Source of the DNA: Oribacterium sp.
GTDB lineage: Bacteria > Bacillota_A > Clostridia > Lachnospirales > Lachnospiraceae
Direction: 5' to 3'
Length of the DNA stretch: 34,300 nucleotides
Assembly (NCBI GenBank): GCA_017940955.1
Contig: JAGAXP010000066.1
Coordinates: 1-34,300, forward strand
Shown: piece by piece, positions 24,003 through 30,968 of the stretch
Layout: every line of letters starts with the position of its first letter
How positions within the stretch are numbered: the stretch's first letter is position 1
Position numbers and translations under genes: made by a program
Notes under the pieces: model-generated
What the model saw: only the letters and a program-made list of their open reading frames with translations
What the model was told of the DNA's origin: nothing
Database searches by the model: none

Positions 24003-25059
24003 CCAGCCTCCTGTCCATCAGCATGAAAATAACTATAGGCGCTCCAAAGATACTTGTAACAGTGCTGATGTTAAGCTCCATCGGAGCAAATGTACATCTC
24101 GCTATAAGATCGCACAGCATACAGAAAACCGCGCCGCACATAAATGAAACCGGAATAAGCACCGTGGGCTCCGAGCTTTTAAGCATCTGTTTCGAAAGAA
24201 ACGGAACTGCGATACCCACAAAAGAAATCGGTCCCGCAAAGGCAGTTACACATGCCGAAAGAACACTTGATAAAAGGATGATGACTATGCGGAAGACCTT
24301 AACATTGACACCCATACTTTTTGCATAATTCTCTCCGAGCCGGAGTGCCCCTATGGGTTTTGATAAAAGAAAGGTGATGATAAGGGTAATGCCTATGACC
24401 ACGGCGGAGATGAAAACCCCGTCCCAGCTCATACCGGAAAAGCTTCCCATAGACCACCCTCGCAGATTAATGATGTCCTTGTCCTCAGCAAAGGTCAGAA
24501 GAAAATCCGTAGCCGCGGAACATATATAGCCTATCATGATGCCGGCCACTAAGAGTCCCGCTTTATGCCGGACGCTGCCCGAAACAAAAATAATGAATGC
24601 TGTTGACAAAAGTGCTCCTGCAAAGGCTGAAAGAATCATGGCAAGCGATGAGCCGGATTTTGACATATTTACCCAGAAAATCATATTGAGGGCAACCGTG
24701 AATTTAGCTCCTGAAGAGATCCCCAGCACAAAAGGTCCGGCTATAGGGTTTCCGAAAAAGGTCTGAAGCAGAAACCCGGATACCGCAAGAGCCCCGCCCA
24801 GAAGGGCCGCCATGATAACCCTCGGCAGCCTGATGATCCGGATGATCTTCACAACATTGGAATCACCGGCTTTACCTGTCAGGGCTTCAAGGATCTCTTT
24901 TACCGAAACCGGCACACTGCCTGTTGTAAGATTGAGTACAAATACGGCAGAAAATGCCAGGACCAGAAATATGCCGACACATAGATATCGATGTATTCTT
25001 TTTTTAGTGTTATTTTCAATCATTGTTATTAGCCCACTTTTAAGAATTTTATTCAGCAT
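23989..25059 (-). CDS. FecCD-family ABC transporter permease
   Basis: A 356-residue integral membrane protein of the FecCD/BtuC family, which imports iron-siderophores, heme or cobalamin. Family signatures are RLPRVIMAALLGGALAVSGFLLQTFFGNPIAGPFVLGISSGAK (positions about 78-121 of the protein; motif quoted by key parts RLPR, GAxLAxSG, NPLA-like NPIA), the GWSMGSFSG loop, LRLGENYAKSMGV and AFAGPISFVGIAVPF. Nine or ten helices are apparent. The ATG at 25059 has CAGGAG just upstream; an ATG at 25023 is an alternative that starts nearer the first helix. The end overlaps the ATPase start, indicating coupling. It is second in the operon after the binding lipoprotein; one permease gene implies a homodimer. 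Confidence 0.93.
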   Translation of the reverse strand: MLNKILKSGLITMIENNTKKRIHRYLCVGIFLVLAFSAVFVLNLTTGSVPVSVKEILEALTGKAGDSNVVKIIRIIRLPRVIMAALLGGALAVSGFLLQTFFGNPIAGPFVLGISSGAKFTVALNMIFWVNMSKSGSSLAMILSAFAGALLSTAFIIFVSGSVRHKAGLLVAGIMIGYICSAATDFLLTFAEDKDIINLRGWSMGSFSGMSWDGVFISAVVIGITLIITFLLSKPIGALRLGENYAKSMGVNVKVFRIVIILLSSVLSACVTAFAGPISFVGIAVPFLSKQMLKSSEPTVLIPVSFMCGAVFCMLCDLIARCTFAPMELNISTVTSIFGAPIVIFMLMDRRLDGKV

Positions 25060-25199
25060 ATACTCCTGATACCAATTCGTTTCCTGAATCAATTAATTAC
25101 AGAATATATTAGGAATCCAAGTACATCAGTAATACTGCAACTACATCTTGTTTCAGCAATCTGACAAATCTCTTAACTTTAGATGATTTTTTCGGTGCA

Positions 25200-26951
25200 T
25201 CATTTGCATTTTACAAGAAAAGACGCAGCTTCATCTTTGCCGGTCAAAATGATGTTTATGTCCTTCGCGAATTCGGAAACCCTGTCGGTGGACTGATAGA
25301 ATTTCCTGTCAATAAGGTAAACATTAGCCTCCTTTACCGCTTTGAAATCCTTTAGCAGCGGGCTTTTGCTCAGAAGGTCGCTGAGGGTTTTTACATCCGT
25401 ATCGATGTTTGTGTTGTAGATGAGAAAATCTGCTTCTGAAGCTTTTGAATAGAACTCCTCCATAGATATGCCCGTACTTCCGGAGTCGATGGAATCGAAA
25501 ACATTGATGCCGCCGCCGTCTCTTATCATGGCAGAAACATAATCTCCCGAATCCCGGACTATGGCGAGCCCCCGGGTGTTGAAATGGAAAAAGGCAACGG
25601 TTTTATCCGTCTTTTCGAAGCCGGTATCGGCCCCTGACAGCGCCACTTCATCGTTGAAGAATGCTTCCGCCTTTTTCTCTTCATCAAGTAAGGCTCCGTA
25701 CAGGCGTATCCATTCTGTGCGCCCAAGAGCACTTGTTTCATAGCTTGACCAGTCTGTAAAAACCGGAATTCCCAAAGCCTCAAGCTGCTCCTTCACATTG
25801 GGCTCATGAAGGATCATGGTGGATTCTATAGCCAGTCCACAGTTTCCGGTAAGCAACATTTCATAATCCGGCGCACTGTACTTTCCCGCAAACTTCATCC
25901 TTCCGGATTCCAATGCTTCCTTTGGTGCTTCAATGCTCCAGCCTGACACATCTGTGCCGGTAAAACCGATGGTATCCATAGCTCCCATGGCATCAAAAAG
26001 TGACATGGCACTCGTTGCGGCAAGATATATGTTACTGACAGGTTTCCTGATAACTGTGGTGTTTTCCGGAAGCTTGCCCGGTTCTTCGGCTCCCTCCGGA
26101 ATTACAAGATACCGGCTTCCATCTATAACAGAAATAAGCTTTACATCATTATCATAATAATGAACCGCAAATCCCTTTGCATACTTCAGCTCCATAGAAT
26201 GATCATATTTCAGGCCTTCTATGGTGGAAATATCCTTTGTAAGATTTAAAGACAGATCATTGATCTGATCTTTTACTCCGGCTCTGATATCCTCCGTACC
26301 ACTTCCGCTTCGTACTTCGCCACCCTCTTCGTGCTTGACCTTCGTCTCGGCATTAACTGCACTGCTTTCATCAGCACTGCTTTCAGGGCTATTTCCCCCG
26401 GCACTACTAGCAGGGTTATTTGTCGCTCCCGATATTTCATCGAGAGAAATGTATATCGTGTAGCTAATTTCATGAGGTGAGGACATAGCCGTGGTGCAGC
26501 CAATGAGCGTCATCTCCTCATCAAGCTTCACGGGGACCTTGAAAGTCGATGTTTTCTCCGTATATTCTCCGGTGATCTTTAAATCATCAACACGGATATA
26601 CTCATAATTCGGGCTTGAAAAAGCTATGGAAGCTATCGCCTCTCCGCCTGAAAGCTCAACCTTTTCACATGATATCGTCACCCTGCCGCTGCCCCCGGAA
26701 TAATTGAAGACTGCAGGCACATATATGCCATCAGGCTTTGAACCTTCGCCGGCATATGCTGACATTATCTGAACAGCTTCCAATGACGTTTCTATATAGG
26801 CTTCTGTTTCGGATTTTTCGTTTACAGATTCCTGTCTTAACGTTTCTTCGGAAAATTCCTTCGAGGATTCCTGCATGGGATTTGATATTCCACAGGAAAG
26901 AAGAAAGAAAAATGCCAGTAACAATACCGGCAGAGATATTTTAAAAGTCAT
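25200..26951 (-). CDS. Substrate-binding lipoprotein of the FecB/BtuF type with an extra beta domain
   Basis: A 583-residue lipoprotein with lipobox LLSC (C20). Residues about 74-172 form a beta-rich domain (DGIYVPAVFNYSGG to ISYTIYISL) that resembles, in its pattern, the C-terminal domain of the CbiK lipoprotein encoded two genes downstream. A Ser/Ala/Glu-rich linker (about 173-225) follows. The periplasmic-binding-protein-III domain (about 255-575) has SNIYLAATSAMSLFDAMGA, GKYSAPDYEMLL, CGLAIESTMIL and a C-terminal IYLIDRKFYQSTDR segment. It should deliver a metal chelate or corrinoid to the permease. The ATG at 26951 has GAGGA 5 nt upstream. It heads the operon; 140 nt without a gene separate it from the permease. 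The ligand is unknown. Confidence 0.9.
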   Translation of the reverse strand: MTFKISLPVLLLAFFFLLSCGISNPMQESSKEFSEETLRQESVNEKSETEAYIETSLEAVQIMSAYAGEGSKPDGIYVPAVFNYSGGSGRVTISCEKVELSGGEAIASIAFSSPNYEYIRVDDLKITGEYTEKTSTFKVPVKLDEEMTLIGCTTAMSSPHEISYTIYISLDEISGATNNPASSAGGNSPESSADESSAVNAETKVKHEEGGEVRSGSGTEDIRAGVKDQINDLSLNLTKDISTIEGLKYDHSMELKYAKGFAVHYYDNDVKLISVIDGSRYLVIPEGAEEPGKLPENTTVIRKPVSNIYLAATSAMSLFDAMGAMDTIGFTGTDVSGWSIEAPKEALESGRMKFAGKYSAPDYEMLLTGNCGLAIESTMILHEPNVKEQLEALGIPVFTDWSSYETSALGRTEWIRLYGALLDEEKKAEAFFNDEVALSGADTGFEKTDKTVAFFHFNTRGLAIVRDSGDYVSAMIRDGGGINVFDSIDSGSTGISMEEFYSKASEADFLIYNTNIDTDVKTLSDLLSKSPLLKDFKAVKEANVYLIDRKFYQSTDRVSEFAKDINIILTGKDEAASFLVKCK

Positions 26952-27114
26952 TCATTTCCTCGATCATATTGAGTTTATTCATCTATAGAATATCTGATTT
27001 CCATAGATGCATTGATATCAGTAGATGCTTTGATATCCGTAAGAACGGTTTTGACATCATCAAAAACCGTATCTCGCAAAGTGAGTTTTCCGGAATCCTC
27101 GGGAAAACTGATTA
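26952..27114 (-). promoter_or_regulatory. Upstream region of the ABC operon with an 18-bp-period direct repeat
   Basis: There is no gene. Two copies of TAGATGCWTTGATATC lie at 27004-27019 and 27022-27037 (15 of 16 identical). Nearer the HAD gene are two stems, ACGGTTTT/AAAACCGT (about 27043-27068) and AGTTTTCC/GGAAAACT (about 27080-27107). The second probably marks the end of the HAD transcript, although its T-run is poor. I could not find a full Fur box or a cobalamin riboswitch. The repeats are candidate regulator sites. Confidence 0.45.
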
Positions 27115-27903
27115 TCAGAGTAATGACTTTAGTACCTCAAGTACACCATCTTCCCAATACGGCTTTATCACTTCATCTGCAACAGCCTTAAGCTCATCTC
27201 TCGCATTTCCGACAGCGTAGCTGTGTCCGGCGCTTTTTAGCATTTCTATGTCATTAATATTATCTCCGAAGGCATAAGTATCCTCTTTACCGATGCAGAG
27301 ATACTCCTGAAGCCACTTTAATGCAGTCCCCTTGCTTGCATTCTTCTCCACACAATCCATCCAGGCACTTCCGGCTGAAGCAATCTTCGCTTTATCCTTC
27401 CATTTCGGAGTAAAGCCTTCTCTGCATGCCTCCTCACAGTCAACCCCATGAAAAACCGAAAGTTTGATAACCGGATCCTTTATATCATCGATATCCTTCA
27501 TAGGAGTCATTTCAAACCCATAGGACTCAGTAAGCCAGCGATACATCTCACTATCCGGATCAAGTGCATATCCTGAAGCTCCTGTTGATATAAAACCATC
27601 ACACCCCGGAATCTTCATTGCATCCCTGAACAACCCCTTCCAGAGACTTTCTTCCATAGGAAAGGTTTTGATGATCTTCCCACCCTTCCATATGCTGGTT
27701 CCGCCATCGCAAATAAAATATAATTCATTCACAAATGAAACTAAAAGCTTCGAAGCACTGGAGAAAGACCTGCCGCTGGAAATCACCACCTGAATCCGTT
27801 TATCCAGTAATTCCTTTACCACTTCGAAATACTCCGGATTGATATCCAAAGTCCCATCCTTCACCAAAGTTCCGTCTACATCCGAAATAACAATTTTATC
27901 CAT
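27115..27903 (-). CDS. Cof-type HAD-superfamily phosphatase
   Basis: A 262-residue cytosolic HAD hydrolase of the Cof (IIB cap) group, which dephosphorylates sugar phosphates, flavin or pyridoxal phosphates. Motif I is DVDGTL with nucleophile D8 and D10. Motif II is SSGR (42-45), motif III is the lysine in SKGTALKWL, and motif IV is FGDNINDIEML. The cap domain sits between II and III (about 80-185). The ATG at 27903 follows TTGAGG at 9 nt; a TTG at 27918 is disregarded. It is a single-gene unit with a recognisable promoter. The substrate is not predictable. Confidence 0.92.
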   Translation of the reverse strand: MDKIVISDVDGTLVKDGTLDINPEYFEVVKELLDKRIQVVISSGRSFSSASKLLVSFVNELYFICDGGTSIWKGGKIIKTFPMEESLWKGLFRDAMKIPGCDGFISTGASGYALDPDSEMYRWLTESYGFEMTPMKDIDDIKDPVIKLSVFHGVDCEEACREGFTPKWKDKAKIASAGSAWMDCVEKNASKGTALKWLQEYLCIGKEDTYAFGDNINDIEMLKSAGHSYAVGNARDELKAVADEVIKPYWEDGVLEVLKSLL

Positions 27904-27954
27904 ATATAAAAACCTCAAAACCGTTTATAGTTGCTCTTCACTGTACAGATTTTA

Positions 27955-27983
27955 ATTCTATATATTTTCAGGGCAACATGCAA
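27955..27983 (-). promoter_or_regulatory. Promoter of the HAD phosphatase gene
   Basis: On the minus strand, TTGCAT (27983-27978) and TAGAAT (27960-27955) are separated by 17 nt, placing the start about 45 nt before the ATG. The -10 matches 5 of 6 consensus bases; the -35 is weak. Confidence 0.45.
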
Positions 27984-28001
27984 GTTTGATTGATATGTAG
28001 A

Positions 28002-28277
28002 ACAGTTCAGCCGGGGCATTTGCAGGCCGGAGCCGGAGGGGATCCCTTTATATGCGTTAAGCCGAGGAAGATAAAAATCGAAATCAGACCCCTTAGAGGC
28101 TCTTGATCCCTTTTCCTTAGCCCCCTCGCCAAGTCAGTGTTTTCATCAAAGAAAACTCTGACATTGGCGAGGGTCTAGAGCCTCTTAGGGGTCTGATTTC
28201 AGATTTTTACGACGAGGCGCCCCGCATATAAAGGGATTCCCTCCGGCGAAGGCCTGCAGATGCCCCGGCTGAACTGT
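28002..28277. repeat. 276-bp imperfect inverted repeat, possible MITE-like or hairpin RNA element
   Basis: The ends match as inverted repeats: ACAGTTCAGCCGGGGCAT at 28002-28019 with its complement at 28260-28277. Pairing continues inward with interruptions (GCCGGAGG, ATCCCTTTATATGCG, AAATCAGACCCCT, AGAGGCTCT) to a central 6-nt loop at 28145-28150 (ATCAAA). A roughly 14-nt insertion sits in the left arm near 28110. No plausible gene lies inside. The element fills most of the space between the 71-residue gene and the HAD gene. I see no target-site duplication and no transposase. It could be a non-autonomous mobile element, two inverted copies of an approximately 130-bp repeat, or a structured RNA. 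Confidence 0.85.
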
Positions 28278-28289
28278 CCCCTCCCCAAT

Positions 28290-28322
28290 AAAAAAAGACG
28301 GTCGCCCGCCAAGGTGATCGTC
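28290..28322 (-). terminator. Terminator of the 71-residue gene
   Basis: The stem lies at 28297-28306 with 28313-28322. On the minus strand it carries two A-C mismatches but is followed by seven T residues (28296-28290). On the plus strand the stem pairs fully with G-U pairs but lacks a T-run. It begins immediately after the stop codon of the small gene. Confidence 0.65.
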
Positions 28323-28538
28323 TTATCTGTCCAGCACCTGCAACTGCCAAAGATCCATGTCTTCCAAAGAAAACGTATTATGGGTCGGTGTAAATGCCGA
28401 TGCAAGTTCTTTTGCGGTAACAGTGAAAATGTTTGCCATTCCCGTGACAAGAGTGATCTTACCCTCCTCTTCATTGATAACGGCAGCATGTTTTCCGTCC
28501 GCAATGTTCTTGTAAATTCTAGTCTCGTTAATAACCAT
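28323..28538 (-). CDS. Small protein of unknown function, 71 residues
   Basis: A 71-residue soluble protein, not recognised. It begins MVINETRIYKNIADGKHAAV, has alternating beta-like strands (ITLVTG, IFTVTA) and ends MDLWQLQVLDR. Support for its being real is a strong GAGGAGG ribosome site about 10 nt before the ATG, a terminator directly behind it, a balanced amino-acid composition, and a leader element that also occurs at 1504-1568. Its leader and terminator make it a single-gene unit. Confidence 0.7.
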   Translation of the reverse strand: MVINETRIYKNIADGKHAAVINEEEGKITLVTGMANIFTVTAKELASAFTPTHNTFSLEDMDLWQLQVLDR

Positions 28539-28549
28539 GAATGAAATAC

Positions 28550-28615
28550 CTCCTCATCTATAAATGCATGATTTCCGCCGTTTATATCTGACACACAGAT
28601 GTCAATCTAACCGGC
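28550..28615 (-). other. Leader-like element, copy 2, in front of the 71-residue gene
   Basis: On the minus strand this 66-nt stretch runs from GCCGG to GATGAGGAG, where AGGAG(G) is the Shine-Dalgarno of the small gene. The first 35 nt match copy 1 (1504-1568) at about 28 positions, and the last 14 at 13. The small hairpin (AGAT, 4-nt loop, ATCT) is kept with a different loop. Conservation with an altered loop suggests an RNA element or a shared regulatory leader. Confidence 0.5.
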
Positions 28616-28971
28616 TATATCAAGACTAATCGGTGAGTTTACATACAGCTCCTGTCATTTGCTGCCGACACACATTTTAGACCCGTACAATTACTCACCC
28701 GGTTTTGTAAATTTGTTGCACAAAATTTCTTTACTATTTATTATATCGGCAGAAATTATTTTTACTATAACAAAAGATTATTTATTTTTACAAAATTCAT
28801 AAAAAATAATAGTAGCTATTCAAAAATATAATTTTATATATCTCTTCTTTGGTGTAAAATGTTTCTCAATTGCAGTTTCTTCGGATGACAATATTTTATC
28901 ATTCCGATTAACTTTGCAATTTAATCCGTATCACGGATTTTATCATTCGTTTTACGTCTAAGGGGGATACT
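28616..28971 (+). promoter_or_regulatory. AT-rich upstream region and leader of the PfoR/EIIC-like gene
   Basis: There is no gene. A possible promoter reads TTGCAC then TATTAT 17 nt later (about 28717-28745), giving a leader of over 200 nt. Within it, ATTTTATCATTC occurs twice (28893-28904 and 28937-28948), and a hairpin AATCCG/CGGATT (28923-28939) is followed by TTTATC, which could act as an attenuator. The Shine-Dalgarno AGGGGGA stands just before the ATG at 28972. No known riboswitch was recognised. Confidence 0.4.
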
Positions 28972-30060
28972 ATGGAAAACTTCAAATCATTTCTGAAACG
29001 TAAGGATATCGAGATTTCAGTGAAACGTTATCTTATCGATGCTCTGGGTGCCATGGCACAGGGACTTTTTGCTTCACTTCTTATAGGAACCATCATTAAC
29101 ACGCTTGGTTCACAGCTCCATATTCCGTTTCTGACCAACACAGTGGCAACTATCGCCGGAACGGAATACACCGTCGGCGGACTTGCTTCCGCAATGAGCG
29201 GTCCGGCAATGGCTGTTGCCATCGGTTATGCACTTCACTGCCCGCCATTGGTTCTGTTTTCTCTCATAACTGTAGGCTTCGCTTCCAATGCTTTGGGCGG
29301 TGCAGGCGGACCTCTCGCGGTACTTTTTGTGGCAATCTTCGCAGCTGAGGCAGGTAAAGCCATCTCAAAGGAGACAAAGATAGACATTCTTGTAACTCCT
29401 CTTCTGACTATAGGTATAGGCATTTTCCTCTCTGCTCTGTGGGCTCCGGTACTTGGAAAAGCAGCCATGAAAACCGGAACTCTCATCATGTGGGCTACCA
29501 CTCAGCAGCCTTTCATAATGGGAATTCTTGTGTCTGTCATCGTGGGAATAGCATTAACACTTCCTATTTCTTCCGCAGCCATATGTGCGGCCTTAAGCCT
29601 CACGGGACTTGCCGGCGGTGCCGCAGTTGCCGGCTGCTGTGCCCAGATGGTGGGCTTTGCATTTATGAGTTTTAAAGAAAACGGCGTGGGCGGCCTCGTA
29701 TCCCAGGGTATAGGAACCTCCATGCTTCAGATGGGAAACATAGTTAAGAATCCACGTATATGGATCGCGCCTATACTCTGTTCCGCCATCACAGGACCTC
29801 TCGCAACCTGCGTTTTCAAAATGCAGATGAACGGAACTCCTATTTCATCCGGTATGGGAACCTGCGGATTTGTCGGGCAGATCGGTGTTTACACAGGCTG
29901 GCTTAATGACATTCAGGCCGGTACAAAGGCTGCAATAACAGCAAATGACTGGATTGCTTTATTTCTGATATGCTTCATCCTTCCCGCAGTTTTGTGCCCG
30001 TTATTCAATATGTTCTTCACAAAACTTGGCTGGGTGAACCCCGGAGATATGAAGCTTTAA
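28972..30060 (+). CDS. PTS EIIC-like / PfoR-family integral membrane protein
   Basis: A 362-residue membrane protein of the PTS_EIIC_2 family (PF13303; PfoR-like). About nine or ten glycine- and alanine-rich helices are visible, with characteristic segments AMAVAIGYALHCPPLVLFS, GGAGGPLAVLFVAIFAAEAGK, SSAAICAALSLTGLAGGAAVAGCCAQM and TPISSGMGTCGFVGQIG. The family is related to sugar-permease EIIC but occurs without EIIA or EIIB, as here. In Clostridium perfringens PfoR was named as a regulator, so transport is not proven. AGGGGGA lies 5 nt before the ATG. It is monocistronic, ending in a strong terminator. Confidence 0.88.
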   Translation: MENFKSFLKRKDIEISVKRYLIDALGAMAQGLFASLLIGTIINTLGSQLHIPFLTNTVATIAGTEYTVGGLASAMSGPAMAVAIGYALHCPPLVLFSLITVGFASNALGGAGGPLAVLFVAIFAAEAGKAISKETKIDILVTPLLTIGIGIFLSALWAPVLGKAAMKTGTLIMWATTQQPFIMGILVSVIVGIALTLPISSAAICAALSLTGLAGGAAVAGCCAQMVGFAFMSFKENGVGGLVSQGIGTSMLQMGNIVKNPRIWIAPILCSAITGPLATCVFKMQMNGTPISSGMGTCGFVGQIGVYTGWLNDIQAGTKAAITANDWIALFLICFILPAVLCPLFNMFFTKLGWVNPGDMKL

Positions 30061-30150
30061 TTCGAACAGTGGAGTTTTTCCTCCTCTGCTCATCCATTGA
30101 CCGCCGGTCTGTATGAAAGACGTTTTTCTTTCTACGGTCCTTTAATGCTG

Positions 30151-30184
30151 AAAAGTTCGAGGTGTTTTGCCTCGAACTTTTTTA
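30151..30184 (+). terminator. Terminator of the PfoR/EIIC-like gene
   Basis: A perfect 12-bp stem (30151-30162 with 30170-30181) has a 7-nt loop and runs into TTTTTT. It is about 90 nt after the stop codon. Confidence 0.92.
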
Positions 30185-30302
30185 TTAAGCAACTACATTT
30201 AAATCTTTCGTTATGGTATCATTAAATCAGATAAAGATATTTGGAACGGGTAAAAATCAAATAAGAAATATCCTGTAGATTTCATAAAGGAAGGGTTGTG
30301 AA

Positions 30303-30797
30303 ATGGGTATAAACAAACGTGATTTCGGAAAAGGAGCCATAAGCGGGTATGGCATCCAGCTAAATAATCTCAGCTGCGGAGGTGTCATCAGCTTCATAAC
30401 AAAGCACAGAGGTATCGTTCAAAGTCTCTATCCCGAAGTTGAATTGGATGATATGCTGGGCTGGCTCTATTATGATAACAAAATAAGTGACAATGATTTT
30501 GAGTCTGTACTTTATGACCATGGCATGGACTTTTTTCCCTACATAATCGGCCTGGTTCTCAATATAGACCATGGCACAACCGGTTTTCTCGGTTTCGTGG
30601 GAGAAGAATTCTTCGGAGACTGTCTCCTGTGGATGCCTTTATATCCCTGGGAAATGACAGATTCAGACAAAAATCTCACTAAAGAAGAATTGGATGAGAT
30701 TTTCGCAAAGCTTTTGGATGAACTGGGCATCAAGGGAACTCCCAGATTTCTTTCATTGTTCTACGATGATTTCCCCGCAGATTTTAAATTGAACTGA
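30303..30797 (+). CDS. Unknown protein, 164 residues
   Basis: A 164-residue, acidic, soluble protein not recognised. Residues about 15-40 (SGYGIQLNNLSCGGVISFITKHR) and 75-120 (DFFPYIIGLVLNIDHGTTGFLGFVGEEFFGDCLLWMPLYPWE) look like a compact alpha/beta fold. It ends in an acidic helix and DDFPADFKLN. It has a good ribosome site (AAAGGAAGGG) 7 nt before the ATG, and a terminator just after the stop, so it is very likely a real single-gene unit. No catalytic motif stands out. An AT-rich promoter region precedes it (30185-30302). Confidence 0.75.
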   Translation: MGINKRDFGKGAISGYGIQLNNLSCGGVISFITKHRGIVQSLYPEVELDDMLGWLYYDNKISDNDFESVLYDHGMDFFPYIIGLVLNIDHGTTGFLGFVGEEFFGDCLLWMPLYPWEMTDSDKNLTKEELDEIFAKLLDELGIKGTPRFLSLFYDDFPADFKLN

Positions 30798-30805
30798 CAG
30801 AAATG

Positions 30806-30837
30806 AAGGAGAGGAAACCCCTCTCCTTCTTCTTTTT
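30806..30837 (+). terminator. Terminator of the 164-residue gene
   Basis: A perfect 9-bp stem (30806-30814 with 30820-30828, loop AAACC) is followed by CTTCTTTTT. It starts 8 nt after the stop codon. Confidence 0.9.
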
Positions 30838-30844
30838 AGTTACA

Positions 30845-30896
30845 CGTATCCATCGGGGACGGTTCTCGCCGGCGAGAACCGTCCCCGATGGATACG
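30845..30896. repeat. 52-bp perfect palindrome, REP-like extragenic element
   Basis: CGTATCCATCGGGGACGG and onward to 30870 is exactly complementary to 30871-30896: 26 bp per arm with no loop. The core GGGGACGGTTCTCGCC resembles a family of GGGACGGTTC palindromes that I associate with clostridial extragenic repeats and REP-associated (RAYT, IS200-like) transposases. No such transposase is in the window. It lies between two convergent genes, beside both terminators, and could form a cruciform or strong RNA hairpin. Confidence 0.9.
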
Positions 30897-30897
30897 A

Positions 30898-30933
30898 TAA
30901 AAGTCTCCGGTCTTCAAATGTTGGCCGGAGACT
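30898..30933 (-). terminator. Terminator of the EAL-PAS-GAF-GGDEF gene
   Basis: A 9-bp perfect stem (30902-30910 with 30925-30933) has a 14-nt loop and is followed on the minus strand by TTTTATC. It begins about 36 nt after the stop. The T-run is short, but the neighbouring palindrome may add to termination. Confidence 0.75.
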
Positions 30934-30968
30934 AACTGCATCTATCAAACATTCTCTGCAGTCCGATT

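Noticed and set aside
26952..27114. Cobalamin riboswitch upstream of the chelatase/ABC operon
   Set aside because: The gap is too short, and no B12-box-like sequence was seen.
27105..27126. Fur-box-like sequence (TGATTATC) near the ABC operon
   Set aside because: Only a partial match to the consensus, overlapping the end of the HAD gene and about 160 bp from the operon start.
28199..28594. 131-residue minus-strand frame overlapping the 71-residue gene
   Set aside because: It runs through the 276-bp inverted repeat, the terminator and the leader, and has an implausible composition.
28737..28810. AT-rich near-inverted repeats before the PfoR-like gene as a replication origin or attachment site
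   Set aside because: The arms do not match exactly and no integrase, DnaA boxes or tRNA is nearby.
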